This document shows, piece after piece, positions 1 to 8,992 of a stretch of DNA of 64,000 nucleotides (positions are counted from its first letter, which is position 1; the number at the start of each line of letters is the position of its first letter). Below the pieces are notes generated by a model that had not been told where the DNA came from, searched no databases, and was given only the letters and a program-made list of their open reading frames with translations. Made by a program: the position numbers and the translations under genes. Origin of the DNA: Pseudarthrobacter siccitolerans (lineage in GTDB: Bacteria > Actinomycetota > Actinomycetes > Actinomycetales > Micrococcaceae); NCBI RefSeq assembly GCF_001046895.1, contig NZ_CAQI01000029.1, positions 62,001 to 126,000 of the forward strand, in the 5' to 3' direction.

Positions 1-209
1 TCCCCGCCGGCGCGAGCACTGCCCAGGCTGCCATCGCCTGGATTGCCGCGCAGGACGGCGTCACCACAGTGATCCCCGGCGCGCGCAACGTTGAGCAGGC
101 GGCAGCGAATGCCGCCGCCGCGTCCGCGAGTGTCAGTGAGGATTTCGACGGCGGCGTGCGCTGGATCTACGACCACTACTTCCGCGACGCCATCCACCCG
201 CGCTGGTAA
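1..209 (+). CDS. Aldo/keto reductase, C-terminal part (5' end outside window)
   Basis: The window opens inside this gene; the reading frame starts at base 3 and ends with TAA at 207-209. The visible 68 residues carry the typical end of the aldo/keto reductase barrel: a helix with AIAWIAAQDGV, then TTVIPGARN, which is the family's NADP phosphate-binding strand and loop (usually IPG-x-R/S-x-x-Q). The tail ends HPRW. Members reduce aldehydes or ketones with NADPH in the cytoplasm; the substrate cannot be read from this piece. The next gene on the same strand starts 76 bases later. Confidence 0.8.
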   Translation, partial: PAGASTAQAAIAWIAAQDGVTTVIPGARNVEQAAANAAAASASVSEDFDGGVRWIYDHYFRDAIHPRW

Positions 210-285
210 CGTTCGCCGCCTGCCCCCTGGCTCGCTTCGCTCGCCACGGGGACCCCGGGCGGCTCTCTTACGGCTGGGAGCTTTG

Positions 286-936
286 GTGACTGACTCCGTC
301 AGCGACTTTGTGGAGCGGCTCGCCGCCGTGCCCACAGCCCCGGGGCGCAACAACTTCTTTGACCGCAGCGTTCCGGGCAATGCCGGGCGCCGGCGGAACC
401 TGGAGCTGTACCTCGAGGAGATGCTGGAGCGGCCGCCCGCGGTGCTGCTCCTGGGCGAGGCTCCGGGTTTCCGGGGTATGAGGATCACCGGAGTTCCGTT
501 CACCAACCGGACCATGTTCCAGGGGCCGGCCAACAGCTTCGGCCTGTTCGGGCCGGGCAAGGGATACTCGTTGCCTGCGAATGCAGGGGACGTTGCGGCC
601 GAGCCCACGGCGACGGTGATGTGGGACGTGCTGGCCGAACTGCAGTTCCTTCCCCTGCTCTGGAGCGCATGCCCCTGGCATACCCACGTCCCCGGGAAGC
701 CGCAGTCCAACCGGACTCCCACTGCGGTAGACGCAAGGCTGGGAACGCCGTTCTGGCAGTCACTCGCTGAGCTGTTCCGCGTCGAGTCCGTGGTGGCCGT
801 GGGCAACGTGGCACACCGCAGCCTGCTCTTCAGCGGTGTGGATGCACCGAAGGTCCGGCACCCGTCGCATGGCGGAAAAGCCGGTTTCAAGCGGGGCCTG
901 GAGGAGTTGCTCAGCTCGGGAGCGATTCACCGCTAG
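286..936 (+). CDS. Uracil-DNA glycosylase superfamily protein
   Basis: A 216-residue cytoplasmic protein likely to excise uracil or a related damaged base from DNA. The N-terminal core has LLLGEAPG followed by G-x-PFTNR, matching the superfamily motif GEAPG...G-x-PF that binds the base and activates water. Near the C-terminus VAVGNVAHRSL and RHPSHGG resemble the GxxA and HPS/H-loop region. The frame is open back to base 91, but the GTG at 286 is preceded by TGGGAG at a good distance and begins just ahead of the conserved domain, so it was chosen. The stop overlaps by four bases the stop of the convergent MobA-like gene. The exact UDG subfamily is not certain. Confidence 0.75.
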   Translation: MTDSVSDFVERLAAVPTAPGRNNFFDRSVPGNAGRRRNLELYLEEMLERPPAVLLLGEAPGFRGMRITGVPFTNRTMFQGPANSFGLFGPGKGYSLPANAGDVAAEPTATVMWDVLAELQFLPLLWSACPWHTHVPGKPQSNRTPTAVDARLGTPFWQSLAELFRVESVVAVGNVAHRSLLFSGVDAPKVRHPSHGGKAGFKRGLEELLSSGAIHR

Positions 937-1541
937 CCCAGGAGGTGGAGCTGCTCCGGGGTGTCAACGTCCAGTCCGCTGGAGAGGTCGCTGCAGTCCA
1001 CCTCGTCCACGAGCTCCGGGTGGGCGCGCAGGAAGCCGCGTGCCCCGGCGTCGCCCGTTACTGTGCCGGCCACGGCTACGCGGAGCGCGGCATCGATGAT
1101 CAGCGGATGCCCCCGGCGGGCGGTGCCGTCGCCGCCGTCGTATGACGCTGCGGTGATCCGGCCCGGACGGTGTGCTGCCAGGAGCCTGCCCACTGTTCCA
1201 GGCGTCAGCCCGGGCTGGTCCACAAGCGCCACCATGAGATGGTCTCCCGGACCGGCAGTGCCGTTGCCCAACAGGAGCGAGCTGCCCATCCCGGACTGCC
1301 AGTCGTGGTTCACCACTGTCCGGTAGCGGTCCAGTTCGGCGATGGTGGCCACGTCCGGGGCACCGGCGCCCAGCACTACCACCACCTCCCGGCAGCCGCC
1401 GTCGAGCAGCGCCCCGGCGACCGATTCCACGAGCGGCCGGCCGCGGTAGGGGAGCAGGGCTTTGGGGCCCCGGCCGAGCCGGGTTCCGGCGCCGGCCGCA
1501 AGCACAACCCCCGTGGCCCTGATCTCCTCCGTGTTGCCCAT
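933..1541 (-). CDS. MobA/MocA-like nucleotidyltransferase
   Basis: A 202-residue protein with the glycosyltransferase-A-like nucleotide-binding start VVLAAGAGTRLGRGPKALLP (LAAG-x-G-x-R-x-G and the conserved Lys) and a metal-binding acidic strand VALVDQPG. This pattern is typical of the MocA/MobA branch, which transfers CMP or GMP to molybdopterin, and of related nucleotidyltransferases. A molybdenum enzyme of the sulfite oxidase type is encoded 9 kb away, but no molybdopterin genes are adjacent, so a cofactor role is only an inference. The gene converges on the glycosylase gene, with a 4-base overlap of the stops. A palindromic repeat lies just upstream of its start. Confidence 0.75.
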   Translation of the reverse strand: MGNTEEIRATGVVLAAGAGTRLGRGPKALLPYRGRPLVESVAGALLDGGCREVVVVLGAGAPDVATIAELDRYRTVVNHDWQSGMGSSLLLGNGTAGPGDHLMVALVDQPGLTPGTVGRLLAAHRPGRITAASYDGGDGTARRGHPLIIDAALRVAVAGTVTGDAGARGFLRAHPELVDEVDCSDLSSGLDVDTPEQLHLLG

Positions 1542-1555
1542 AGCTGCACCCTAAT

Positions 1556-1620
1556 GGAGTTTTTGTCCAGATATGCAGGGTTCCGGGCGTTGGAAGTCCG
1601 CATATCTGGACAAAAACTCC
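1556..1620. repeat. Palindromic repeat, copy 1 of 3
   Basis: Two perfect 21-bp inverted arms (1556-1576 and 1600-1620) begin and end with GGAGTTTTTGTCC and its complement; the 23-base loop contains GGGTTCCGGGC. The same element occurs at 7851-7915 and 8991-9053, always in the same orientation judged by the asymmetric loop. It lies between the MobA-like gene and aceE. T-runs are in the left arm and A-runs in the right arm, the reverse of a usual bidirectional terminator. Confidence 0.9.
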
Positions 1621-1634
1621 GAGGGGTGTTCCTT

Positions 1635-4376
1635 CTAGGCGTCGCCCCCGGCGCCCCCGGTGGTGCCGGCGTTGACGTCCAGGAGTTTGTACCGGTCCAT
1701 GGCGTACGACGGCGCGCCCTCCTCAACCCCGCCCCTCGCCGCGAGCATCTGCAGCGCTTTGACCACGATGGAGTGGGTGTCGTTCTTGAAGAAGCGGCGG
1801 GCGGCGGCGCGGGTGTCGGAGAAGCCGAACCCGTCGGCGCCGAGGGTCGCGAATTCGTTGGGCACGAACTGGCGGATCTGGTCCGGGACGGCCTTCATGT
1901 AGTCGGACACTGCGACGACCGGGCCGGTGGCGCCTTCGAGCTGCTTGGTGACGAAGGGGACGCGGGCGGGCTGGCCGGGGTTGAGGAAGGCTTCCTCTTC
2001 GGCGGCGAGGCCGTCGCGGCGCAGTTCGTTCCAGGAGGTTACGGACCACACGTCCGCGGAAACGCCCCAGTCGTCGGCCAGGAGCTGCTGTGCCTCCAAA
2101 GCCCATGGCACCGACACACCTGAGGCCAGGATCTGGGTCCGGGGACCGTCGATCTTTGCCGGGGCGAGCAGGTAGATGCCCTTGATGACGCCTTCGACGT
2201 CCAGCTCTTCGGGTTCGGCGGGCTGGGTGATGGGCTCGTTGTACACGGTGAGGTAGTACATCACGTTCTTGTCATCCGATTCGGGCCCGTACATGCGTTC
2301 GAGGCCGTCGCGGATGATGTGGCCCATTTCGTAGCCGTAGGCGGGGTCGTACGTGACCACGGCGGGGTTGGTGGAGGCCAGGAGCGGGGAGTGGCCGTCG
2401 GCGTGCTGGAGGCCTTCGCCGGTGAGGGTGGTCCGTCCTGCGGTGGCGCCGATGATGAAGCCGCGGGCCATTTGGTCTGCTGCTGCCCAGAAGGCGTCGC
2501 CGGTGCGCTGGAAGCCGAACATCGAGTAGAACACGTACACCGGGACCAGCGGCACGCCGTGGGTGGCGTAGGCGGTGCCGGCGGCGGTGAAGGCTGCCAC
2601 GGCACCGGCTTCGTTGATGCCGGGGTGGATCAGTTGGCCTTGGGCGGATTCCTTGTAGGCCAGGACCAGGTCCCGGTCCACGGACAGGTAGTTCTGGCCG
2701 CCCGGGTTGTAGATCTTGGCCGTCGGGAAGAAGGCGTCCATGCCGAAGGTCCGGGATTCGTCCGGAACAATGGGCACAATCCGGTGCCCAAACTTCTTGT
2801 CCCTGATCAGGTCCTTCAGGAGCCGGACGAAGGCCATGGTGGTGGCGGCATGCTGCTTGCCCGTGCCGCGTTTGGCGACCTCGAAAGTCTTCGCCTCGGG
2901 CAACTCAACGGGCTGGTGGTCCGGCCGCCGTTCCGGCACGGCACCGCCCAGCGCACGCCGCCGCTCGTGGAGATAGGCAATCTCCGGGGCATCATGGCCG
3001 GGGTGGTAGTAGGGCGGGCTGTAAGGATCTTCTTCGAGACGGGCATCGGATATCGGAATGCGGAGGTAGTCCCGGAATTCCTTGAGGTCGTCGAGGGTGA
3101 GTTTTTTCATCTGGTGGGTGGCGTTGCGGCCCTCGAAGTGGGGTCCGAGTCCGTAGCCCTTGACGGTTTTGGCGAGGATGACGGTGGGTTTGCCCTTGAA
3201 TTCGGTGGCGGCCTTGTAGGCGGCGTAGACCTTGCGGTAGTCGTGGCCGCCGCGTTTGAGGTTCCAGATCTGGTCATCGGTGAGGTCCGCGACGAGGTCT
3301 TTGGTGCGGGGGTCCTTGCCGAAGAAGTGTTCGCGGACGAACCCGCCGGATTCGGCCTTGTAGGTCTGGTAGTCCCCGTCGGGGGTTTCGTTCATGATCT
3401 TTACCAGTGACCCGTCGGTGTCGCGGGCCAGCAGGTCATCCCATTCCCGGCCCCAGACGACCTTGATGACGTTCCAGCCCGCGCCGCGGAAGAACGCTTC
3501 GAGTTCCTGCATGATCTTGCCGTTGCCGCGTACCGGCCCGTCCAGGCGCTGGAGGTTGCAGTTGATCACGAAGTTCAGGTTGTCCAGGTTCTCGTTCGCA
3601 GCGAGCTGGAGCAGGCCGCGGGATTCGGGCTCGTCCATTTCGCCGTCGCCCAGGAACGCCCAGACCTGCTGGTCCGAGGTGTCTTTCAGGCCCCGGTTGT
3701 GCAGGTACCGGTTGGACTGGGCCTGATAGATCGCGTTCATCGGCCCGATGCCCATGGACACGGTGGGGAATTCCCAGAACTGCGGCATCAGCCGCGGGTG
3801 CGGGTAGGAGGACAGGGCGTGGCCGGCGCGGGATTTTTCCTGCCGGAACCCGTCCAGGTCCTCCTCGGAAAGCCGGCCTTCCATAAACGCCCTCGCGTAC
3901 ATGCCGGGGGAGGCGTGGCCCTGGAAGAAGACCTGGTCCCCGCCGCCGGGGTGGTCCTTGCCGCGGAAGAAGTGGTTGAAGCCCACCTCGTACAGGGTCG
4001 CGGCACCGGCGTAGGTGGAGATGTGCCCGCCCACCCCGATGTTGGGCCGCTGGGACCGGTGGACCATCACCGCGGCGTTCCACCGCATGTACGCCCGGTA
4101 CCGGCGCTCGTATTCCTCGTTGCCCGGGAACTGCGCTTCCTGGTCCGCCGGGATCGTGTTCACGTAATCGGTGGTGGTCACCATCGGCACGCCCACGCTC
4201 TGCGCACCAGCGCGCTGCAGCAGGCTCCGCATGATGTATTGGGCACGCTCGGTGCCCTGTTCCCTGATCAACGAATCCAGGGACTCAACCCACTCGGCGG
4301 TCTCTTCCGGATCACGATCAGGCAGCTGGTTAGTCAACCCGCTGAGGATATGGGAGTTATCTTCTCCTGCAGCCAC
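1635..4376 (-). CDS. aceE: Pyruvate dehydrogenase E1 component, homodimeric
   Basis: A 913-residue thiamine diphosphate enzyme that decarboxylates pyruvate and passes the acetyl group to the E2 lipoyl domain of the pyruvate dehydrogenase complex. Length agrees with the single-chain AceE type (about 890-920). The ThDP/Mg motif [10 protein letters not shown] followed by NLNFVINCN is present at about residues 240-275, and the domain with [18 protein letters not shown] and [13 protein letters not shown] in the C-terminal half forms the cofactor and dimer contacts. The GTG at 4376 is preceded by AGAGG on the minus strand. E2 and E3 genes are not in this window. It is divergent from the NCS1 permease gene across a 311-base control region. 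Confidence 0.97.
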   Translation of the reverse strand: MAAGEDNSHILSGLTNQLPDRDPEETAEWVESLDSLIREQGTERAQYIMRSLLQRAGAQSVGVPMVTTTDYVNTIPADQEAQFPGNEEYERRYRAYMRWNAAVMVHRSQRPNIGVGGHISTYAGAATLYEVGFNHFFRGKDHPGGGDQVFFQGHASPGMYARAFMEGRLSEEDLDGFRQEKSRAGHALSSYPHPRLMPQFWEFPTVSMGIGPMNAIYQAQSNRYLHNRGLKDTSDQQVWAFLGDGEMDEPESRGLLQLAANENLDNLNFVINCNLQRLDGPVRGNGKIMQELEAFFRGAGWNVIKVVWGREWDDLLARDTDGSLVKIMNETPDGDYQTYKAESGGFVREHFFGKDPRTKDLVADLTDDQIWNLKRGGHDYRKVYAAYKAATEFKGKPTVILAKTVKGYGLGPHFEGRNATHQMKKLTLDDLKEFRDYLRIPISDARLEEDPYSPPYYHPGHDAPEIAYLHERRRALGGAVPERRPDHQPVELPEAKTFEVAKRGTGKQHAATTMAFVRLLKDLIRDKKFGHRIVPIVPDESRTFGMDAFFPTAKIYNPGGQNYLSVDRDLVLAYKESAQGQLIHPGINEAGAVAAFTAAGTAYATHGVPLVPVYVFYSMFGFQRTGDAFWAAADQMARGFIIGATAGRTTLTGEGLQHADGHSPLLASTNPAVVTYDPAYGYEMGHIIRDGLERMYGPESDDKNVMYYLTVYNEPITQPAEPEELDVEGVIKGIYLLAPAKIDGPRTQILASGVSVPWALEAQQLLADDWGVSADVWSVTSWNELRRDGLAAEEEAFLNPGQPARVPFVTKQLEGATGPVVAVSDYMKAVPDQIRQFVPNEFATLGADGFGFSDTRAAARRFFKNDTHSIVVKALQMLAARGGVEEGAPSYAMDRYKLLDVNAGTTGGAGGDA

Positions 4377-4408
4377 GGCAGCCTCTTTTCATCGTTGAAT
4401 ACTGGCGC

Positions 4409-4435
4409 AATGTTTTCGTATTGTGAGAAAACATT
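4409..4435. promoter_or_regulatory. Inverted repeat upstream of aceE, candidate operator
   Basis: A perfect 9-bp inverted repeat AATGTTTTC and GAAAACATT is separated by nine bases, 33 bases upstream of the aceE start. The centre TTTTCGTATTGTGAGAAAA closely resembles the sequence at 4608-4625 near the permease. It is either an operator or a hairpin in the aceE leader. The rest of the 4377-4687 region between the divergent genes contains no credible gene. Confidence 0.5.
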
Positions 4436-4607
4436 ATTGCTATACGAGATTAGCTCCGGGCGATGCTGCGGTCAAACGGTTGGCTGCTGCACTGCCGCGG
4501 GCTGGCGGGGGCGAGGGTGAACGCCCCGATTGTGACCGCCGTAACCAGGGCCCCTCCTTGACCTAAGGTGATCCAGGTCATATTCTTTTCACTATTCAAT
4601 ATCTTCA

Positions 4608-4625
4608 TTTCGCATTGTGGAATAA
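4608..4625. promoter_or_regulatory. Second copy of the aceE-side motif, upstream of the permease
   Basis: TTTCGCATTGTGGAATAA shares TTTCG-Y-ATTGTG and the flanking A/T with the site at 4413-4431. The outer TTC...GAA symmetry is the kind bound by IclR-family dimers, which often control purine, allantoin or hydantoin genes. It lies 63-80 bases upstream of the permease start. No regulator gene for it is in the window. Confidence 0.4.
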
Positions 4626-4687
4626 CAGAACCGGCTTTCCGGCCCGAGCTCACCACCGCGGAACACCTTAGAACTGGAGATCAACCT

Positions 4688-6256
4688 ATGCAGACCCCAC
4701 CACCGGCGGGCGTTGACGCAGCTCCTGACCTGACAACGGCGCCAGGTCCGTCCGGCCACCCAGCAGCGGGCATCGACGCCCTTTGCGAATCAGCAAGCGC
4801 GGCATCAGGCCAGGCGATCAGTCCCACCCTCTACAACTCAGACCTTGCCCCCACCAAACGCGCCGGCCGCAGCTGGTCCGGCTACAGCATCTTCACCCTG
4901 TGGGCCAACGACGTCCACAGCCTCGGAAACTACGCCTTCGCTATCGGGCTCTTCGCCCTGGGCCTCGGCGGCTGGCAGATCCTGCTGGCACTGGGCATCG
5001 GCGCGGCGCTCCTCTTCGGCCTCCTGACCCTTTCCGGTTTTATGGGAGTCAAAACCGGCGTCCCCTTCCCCGTGATGAGCCGGATCAGCTTCGGAATCCG
5101 GGGAGCCCAAATCGCCAGCCTCCTGCGCGGCGCCGTCGCCGTGGCCTGGTTCGGCATCCAGACCTATCTCGCCTCCGTAGTGTTCCGCGTGATGCTCGTG
5201 GCGATGTTCCCCTCCCTCGGCGGGCTGGACAAGGACTCCATCCTCGGCCTGTCCACCCTCGGCTGGATCGCTTTCGTCATCCTCTGGATCGTCCAGCTGG
5301 TCATTGTCAGCTTCGGTATGGAGATGATCCGCAAGTACGAGGCGTTCGCCGGTCCCGTCATCCTGGCAACTATGGCGGCCATCGCCGTCTGGATCTTCAT
5401 CGAAGCCGGCGGTGCCATTGCCTGGTCCTCGGACAATGCCCTGGAAGGGCCGCAGATGTGGCTCACCATCTTCGCCGGCGGTGCCCTCTGGGTCTCGATC
5501 TACGGCACCTTTGTCCTGAACTTCTGCGACTTCACCCGCTCCGCCGTTTCCAAAAAGGCCGTTGTGCGGGGAAACTTCTGGGGCATCCCCATCAACATGC
5601 TCGTCTTCGGCGCCATCGTGGTGGTCCTGGCAGGCGGCCAGTTCAAGATCAACGGCACCATCATCGAGAGCCCGTCGGACATCGTCCAGACCATCCCGAA
5701 CACGCTGTTCCTGGTACTGGCCTGCCTGGCCCTGCTGATCCTGACCATCGCGGTCAACCTCATGGCCAACTTCGTGGCGCCCGTCTATGCCCTGACCAAC
5801 CTCTTTCCCAAGCACCTGAACTTCCGCAAGGCAGCAGCCGTAAGCGCCGTCATCGGGCTGGTGATCCTGCCCTGGAACCTTTACAACAACCCTCTGGTCA
5901 TCGTGTACTTCCTGGGCGGCCTCGGGGCCCTGCTTGGCCCGCTGTTCGGCGTGGTGATGGCTGACTACTGGCTGATCCGCCGCGGCAAGGTCAACGTCCC
6001 CCAGCTGTACACCGCCTCCCCGGACGGCGCCTACCACTACAAAAACGGCGTCAATCCCCGGGCGATCATCGCCCTGGTGCCCGCCGCCGTCGTCGCGCTC
6101 CTCATAGCGTTCGTCCCGGCACTGGCGGCGGCAGCACCGTTCGCCTGGTTCTTCGCGGCCGGCATCGCAGCTGTGGTCTATTTCTTCATCGCGGAACGGT
6201 CACAGCAACTGGAAGACTGCGACGGCGAGACCATCGCCGTCGCCAGCACCCACTGA
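4688..6256 (+). CDS. NCS1 family nucleobase/hydantoin:cation symporter
   Basis: A 522-residue integral membrane protein with about 12 hydrophobic segments. The N-terminal part contains APTKRAGRSWSGYSIFTLWANDVHSLGNY, which follows the NCS1 pattern (L.P....R.W...S.F..W....), and SRISFGIRGA corresponds to the conserved fourth-helix region. NCS1 proteins import uracil, cytosine, purines, allantoin or hydantoins with Na+ or H+. The ATG at 4688 follows CTGGAGA; earlier in-frame codons back to 4568 lack a ribosome site and lie over the probable operator. The next gene, a hydantoin/Asp-Glu racemase-like protein, starts 13 bases later, so a cyclic amide or ureide is the most likely cargo. Confidence 0.88.
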   Translation: MQTPPPAGVDAAPDLTTAPGPSGHPAAGIDALCESASAASGQAISPTLYNSDLAPTKRAGRSWSGYSIFTLWANDVHSLGNYAFAIGLFALGLGGWQILLALGIGAALLFGLLTLSGFMGVKTGVPFPVMSRISFGIRGAQIASLLRGAVAVAWFGIQTYLASVVFRVMLVAMFPSLGGLDKDSILGLSTLGWIAFVILWIVQLVIVSFGMEMIRKYEAFAGPVILATMAAIAVWIFIEAGGAIAWSSDNALEGPQMWLTIFAGGALWVSIYGTFVLNFCDFTRSAVSKKAVVRGNFWGIPINMLVFGAIVVVLAGGQFKINGTIIESPSDIVQTIPNTLFLVLACLALLILTIAVNLMANFVAPVYALTNLFPKHLNFRKAAAVSAVIGLVILPWNLYNNPLVIVYFLGGLGALLGPLFGVVMADYWLIRRGKVNVPQLYTASPDGAYHYKNGVNPRAIIALVPAAVVALLIAFVPALAAAAPFAWFFAAGIAAVVYFFIAERSQQLEDCDGETIAVASTH

Positions 6257-6269
6257 GTCAGGAGACCTT

Positions 6270-7013
6270 ATGCGCATCCTCGTAGCCAACGTCAACACCA
6301 CCGGGTCCATGACGGACTCCATCGCCGCCCAGGCGCGCAGCATCGCGTCGCCGGGTACGGAAATCGTCGGGATCACGCCGCGCTTCGGCGCCGACTCGTG
6401 CGAGGGAAACTTCGAAAGCTACCTTGCCGCCATCGCAGTGATGGATGCGGTGACCCGCTATCCGGAGCCGTTCGACGCCGTCGTCCAGGCCGGGTACGGC
6501 GAGCACGGCCGGGAGGGCCTCCAGGAACTGCTCGACGTCCCGGTAGTGGACATCACCGAGGCGGCAGCCAGCACCGCGATGTTCCTGGGCCACAAGTACT
6601 CAGTGGTGACCACCCTGGACCGGACCGTCCCGCTCATCGAGGACCGGCTCAAACTTGCCGGCCTTGATGCCCGCTGCGCCTCCGTCCGGGCCAGCGGGAT
6701 GGCTGTCCTGGAACTCGAGGAGGAGCCGGACCGCGCCGTGGAAGCCATCATCAGCCAGGCAATGCTGGCCGTCAGCCAGGACAAGGCCGAGGTGATTGTG
6801 CTCGGCTGCGGCGGCATGGCCGGCCTGGACGAGCAGATCCGGCAGCGGGCCGGCGTGCCGGTGGTGGACGGAGTCGCGTCCGCGGTTACTATCGCCGAAT
6901 CGTTGGTCCGCATGCGCCTGTCCACATCCAAAGTCCGGACCTACGCTGCGCCGCGGCCCAAAACCGTCATAGGCTGGCCGCTGAACAGCACTGGCGTGCC
7001 GGCATCCCTCTGA
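6270..7013 (+). CDS. Asp/Glu/hydantoin racemase family protein with a single catalytic-site cysteine
   Basis: A 247-residue cytoplasmic protein. The opening [18 protein letters not shown] and the two-half fold match the hydantoin/Asp-Glu racemase family. In standard hydantoin racemases the first half has ACxGDPG; here the position reads QAGYGEHG, so the first catalytic Cys is Gly75. The second cysteine is kept (VLGCGGM, Cys180). This Gly/Cys arrangement is the one known from arylmalonate decarboxylase, where one Cys acts alone. A two-base racemase mechanism is therefore unlikely and a decarboxylase, lyase or isomerase role is possible. It lies in an apparent operon with the NCS1 permease (13-base gap) and an SDR (52-base gap), which suggests catabolism of an imported hydantoin-, ureide- or malonate-like compound. 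Confidence 0.8.
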   Translation: MRILVANVNTTGSMTDSIAAQARSIASPGTEIVGITPRFGADSCEGNFESYLAAIAVMDAVTRYPEPFDAVVQAGYGEHGREGLQELLDVPVVDITEAAASTAMFLGHKYSVVTTLDRTVPLIEDRLKLAGLDARCASVRASGMAVLELEEEPDRAVEAIISQAMLAVSQDKAEVIVLGCGGMAGLDEQIRQRAGVPVVDGVASAVTIAESLVRMRLSTSKVRTYAAPRPKTVIGWPLNSTGVPASL

Positions 7014-7065
7014 AGCACGCTCTCGTACGCAGCCGTCGGCGCCACAGATACACCAGGAGAAGAGT

Positions 7066-7827
7066 TTGAACCATCCCCAGGCCCCGGGACGCATCGCAGT
7101 GGTCACCGGAGCGGGTTCCGGCATCGGCCGGGCGGTGGCCCGCCTTCTCCTGGCCAACGGCTACGCTGTTGCCCTCGCTGGGCGGCGCGAACAGCAGCTG
7201 GTGGAGACGGCGGACGGCCATCCGCACGCCCTTCCGGTCACCTGCGACGTGACCCGGCCCGACGACGTCGAGCGCCTTTTCGAGGCCGCCCGCCAGAAGT
7301 GGGGCCGTGTGGACCTGCTGTTCAACAACGCCGGGGTGTTCGGCCCGACGGCCAGCGTGGATGAGATTTCGCTGGCCGACTGGGACGCCACGCTGGCGGT
7401 GAACCTCACCGGCTCCATGCTGTGCGCAGCGGCCGCCGTCCGGGCCATGAAGGCGCAGGATCCGCAGGGCGGCCGGATCATCAACAACGGCTCCATCTCC
7501 GCGCACTCGCCCCGGCCCAGGACGGTGGCTTATGCCGTTACCAAGCACGCCATGACCGGGCTGACCAAAAGCATCGAGCTGGACGGCCGGGCGTTCGGCA
7601 TTACCTGCGGGCAGATCGATATCGGCAACACGGCCACCGAGATCATGGACACCATCGGCGTGGGGGAGGGCGCGCTGCAGGCGGACGGCAGCCGCCGGGT
7701 GGAACCCACGTTTCCCGTGGAGGATGCTGCCCGGGCGGTCCTGATGATGGCCAACATGCCGGCCTCGGCGAGTGTGGGGTCCGTGGTGGTCACCGCCGCG
7801 GGCATGCCGTTCATCGGTCGCGGCTGA
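7066..7827 (+). CDS. Short-chain dehydrogenase/reductase (SDR)
   Basis: A classical SDR of 253 residues that oxidises or reduces a small alcohol or ketone with NAD(P). The Rossmann motif TGAGSGIG is near residue 13, LFNNAG near 86, the catalytic Ser in NNGSISA near 145, and the Tyr-Lys pair in YAVTK near 158. The start is a TTG at 7066 preceded by CAGGAGA at six bases; no ATG fits better. It is the last gene of the permease/racemase-like operon. The N-terminal region follows GR rather than an acidic residue after the second strand (LAGRREQ), which favours NADP. The substrate is unknown. Confidence 0.85.
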   Translation: MNHPQAPGRIAVVTGAGSGIGRAVARLLLANGYAVALAGRREQQLVETADGHPHALPVTCDVTRPDDVERLFEAARQKWGRVDLLFNNAGVFGPTASVDEISLADWDATLAVNLTGSMLCAAAAVRAMKAQDPQGGRIINNGSISAHSPRPRTVAYAVTKHAMTGLTKSIELDGRAFGITCGQIDIGNTATEIMDTIGVGEGALQADGSRRVEPTFPVEDAARAVLMMANMPASASVGSVVVTAAGMPFIGRG

Positions 7828-7850
7828 CGGACCGGAGCGGCTAACGCATT

Positions 7851-7915
7851 GGAGTTTTTGTCCACATATGCAGGGTTGCGGGCAGCCGAAGTCTGCATAT
7901 CTGGACAAAAACTCC
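7851..7915. repeat. Palindromic repeat, copy 2 of 3
   Basis: The 23-bp arms (7851-7873 and 7893-7915) have one mismatch, and the loop GGGTTGCGGGC is related to the other copies. It begins 23 bases after the SDR stop and ends 63 bases before the next start. With copy 3 it brackets the PD-(D/E)XK-like gene. Between it and that gene is a perfect DnaA-box-like TGTGGATAA at 7934-7942. Confidence 0.9.
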
Positions 7916-7978
7916 GCAGGCAGGGCGCAAACCTGTGGATAACCCGGTGGAGCCAAAATTGGCGTGGCTCAATAAAAC

Positions 7979-8992
7979 ATGAGCAGATTCTCGCCCCTGC
8001 CGGAAGAGTTCGAGGACCGTCCGTTCGGCCAGGATGAGGAGATGTACGCCCGCCTGAGCCGGAGCCGGCTCGCGGCCAGGGATCTGCACCGCCCCAGCAG
8101 GGGTATCCGGGTGCCGACATCGAGCCCGCCGGATTTGACCGCTCTTGTCCGCTCGCACACCCGGCTGTGCGCTGACACCTTCGGCAGCCTCATCACCGCC
8201 GCCGAGATCCTGCGGATCCCGCTGCCTCCGTGGGCTGAGTTTCAGCCGGACGACGGCGGCCCGGTGACTGCCGCCGTCGGCCCGCCTCCGTGGGGCAAAA
8301 AATCCGGTGCGCACTTCCGCGAGCCCGGCCGGTTCCTTCATCTTTCCAGGCGCGGCGGCGGAACGCTTCCGCGGCGGAAGGGGGTCGCCGGGCACCGGCT
8401 CAAGGTTCGTGAGGGCGACTTGGTCGACATCGACGGGCTGCGGCTGACATCGGTGGCCCGGACTTGGGTGGACCTTGGTTCCGTCCTGCCTATGGACGAC
8501 CTCATTGTTGCCGGCGACGCCATCATCAGTGAACATGCGAGGACCTTCGGTGAGCCGAAGCGTGCGATGATCCCGCTGCCCGAGCTGCGCACTTTTGTGG
8601 CCGGCGCCAGCGGGATCCATGGCGTACGCAAGGCCAGGGAAGCCCTTGAACACCTGCGCGTCGGTGTGGACTCACCGCCGGAAACCAAGCTGCGGTTAAT
8701 GCTGGACGACGCCGGCCTCCCGGAATTCATGCCGAACTGCCGGGTGGACGATGTCCTGGGGCGGCCGGTATGGACGGACCTTGGCTGCCCGCGATTCCGG
8801 ACGTGCATTGAGTACGACGGCGCCCATCACCTGACGCCGGAACAGCAGGCATTGGATGCCTATCGGGACCAGCGGGTTGCCGAAGCAGGTTGGCGGCAGG
8901 TGAAGATCAACCGGATCGACATGCAACGCGGCCCGGAGTGGGTTGTGTCGCGGGTGAACGAGGCGCTGCGCAAACAGGGCTGGCGGCGGTGA
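7979..8992 (+). CDS. AbiEi-like/DUF559-type protein with a PD-(D/E)XK nuclease-like C-terminus
   Basis: A 337-residue protein of a large actinobacterial family of unproven function. The N-terminal half (SRLAARDLHRPSRGIRVP, later GLRLTSVARTWVDLG) resembles the AbiEi antitoxin-type domain. The C-terminal 100 residues have SPPETKLRLML, then CIEYDGAHH, then DAYRDQRVAEAGWRQVKI. This acidic, EYDG-x-H and late Arg/Lys pattern is that of the Vsr/DUF559 branch of PD-(D/E)XK nucleases. No clear ribosome site precedes the ATG. The TGA stop overlaps palindromic repeat copy 3, and copy 2 lies upstream, so the gene looks like a cassette. No toxin partner gene is adjacent. Confidence 0.7.
   Translation: MSRFSPLPEEFEDRPFGQDEEMYARLSRSRLAARDLHRPSRGIRVPTSSPPDLTALVRSHTRLCADTFGSLITAAEILRIPLPPWAEFQPDDGGPVTAAVGPPPWGKKSGAHFREPGRFLHLSRRGGGTLPRRKGVAGHRLKVREGDLVDIDGLRLTSVARTWVDLGSVLPMDDLIVAGDAIISEHARTFGEPKRAMIPLPELRTFVAGASGIHGVRKAREALEHLRVGVDSPPETKLRLMLDDAGLPEFMPNCRVDDVLGRPVWTDLGCPRFRTCIEYDGAHHLTPEQQALDAYRDQRVAEAGWRQVKINRIDMQRGPEWVVSRVNEALRKQGWRR

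Noticed and set aside
1556..1620. Palindromic repeats as ordinary rho-independent terminators
   Set aside because: The T-run is in the 5' arm and the A-run in the 3' arm, so no U-tract follows the stem on either strand. Some termination effect is still possible.
4450..4656. Minus-strand frame of 68 codons in the aceE/permease gap
   Set aside because: It covers promoter-like, A/T-rich sequence, has no ribosome site and no recognisable protein features.
7979..8992. AbiE-type toxin-antitoxin pair
   Set aside because: Only the AbiEi-like half is seen; no AbiEii toxin gene is adjacent, and the gene is closed in by repeats and a convergent gene.
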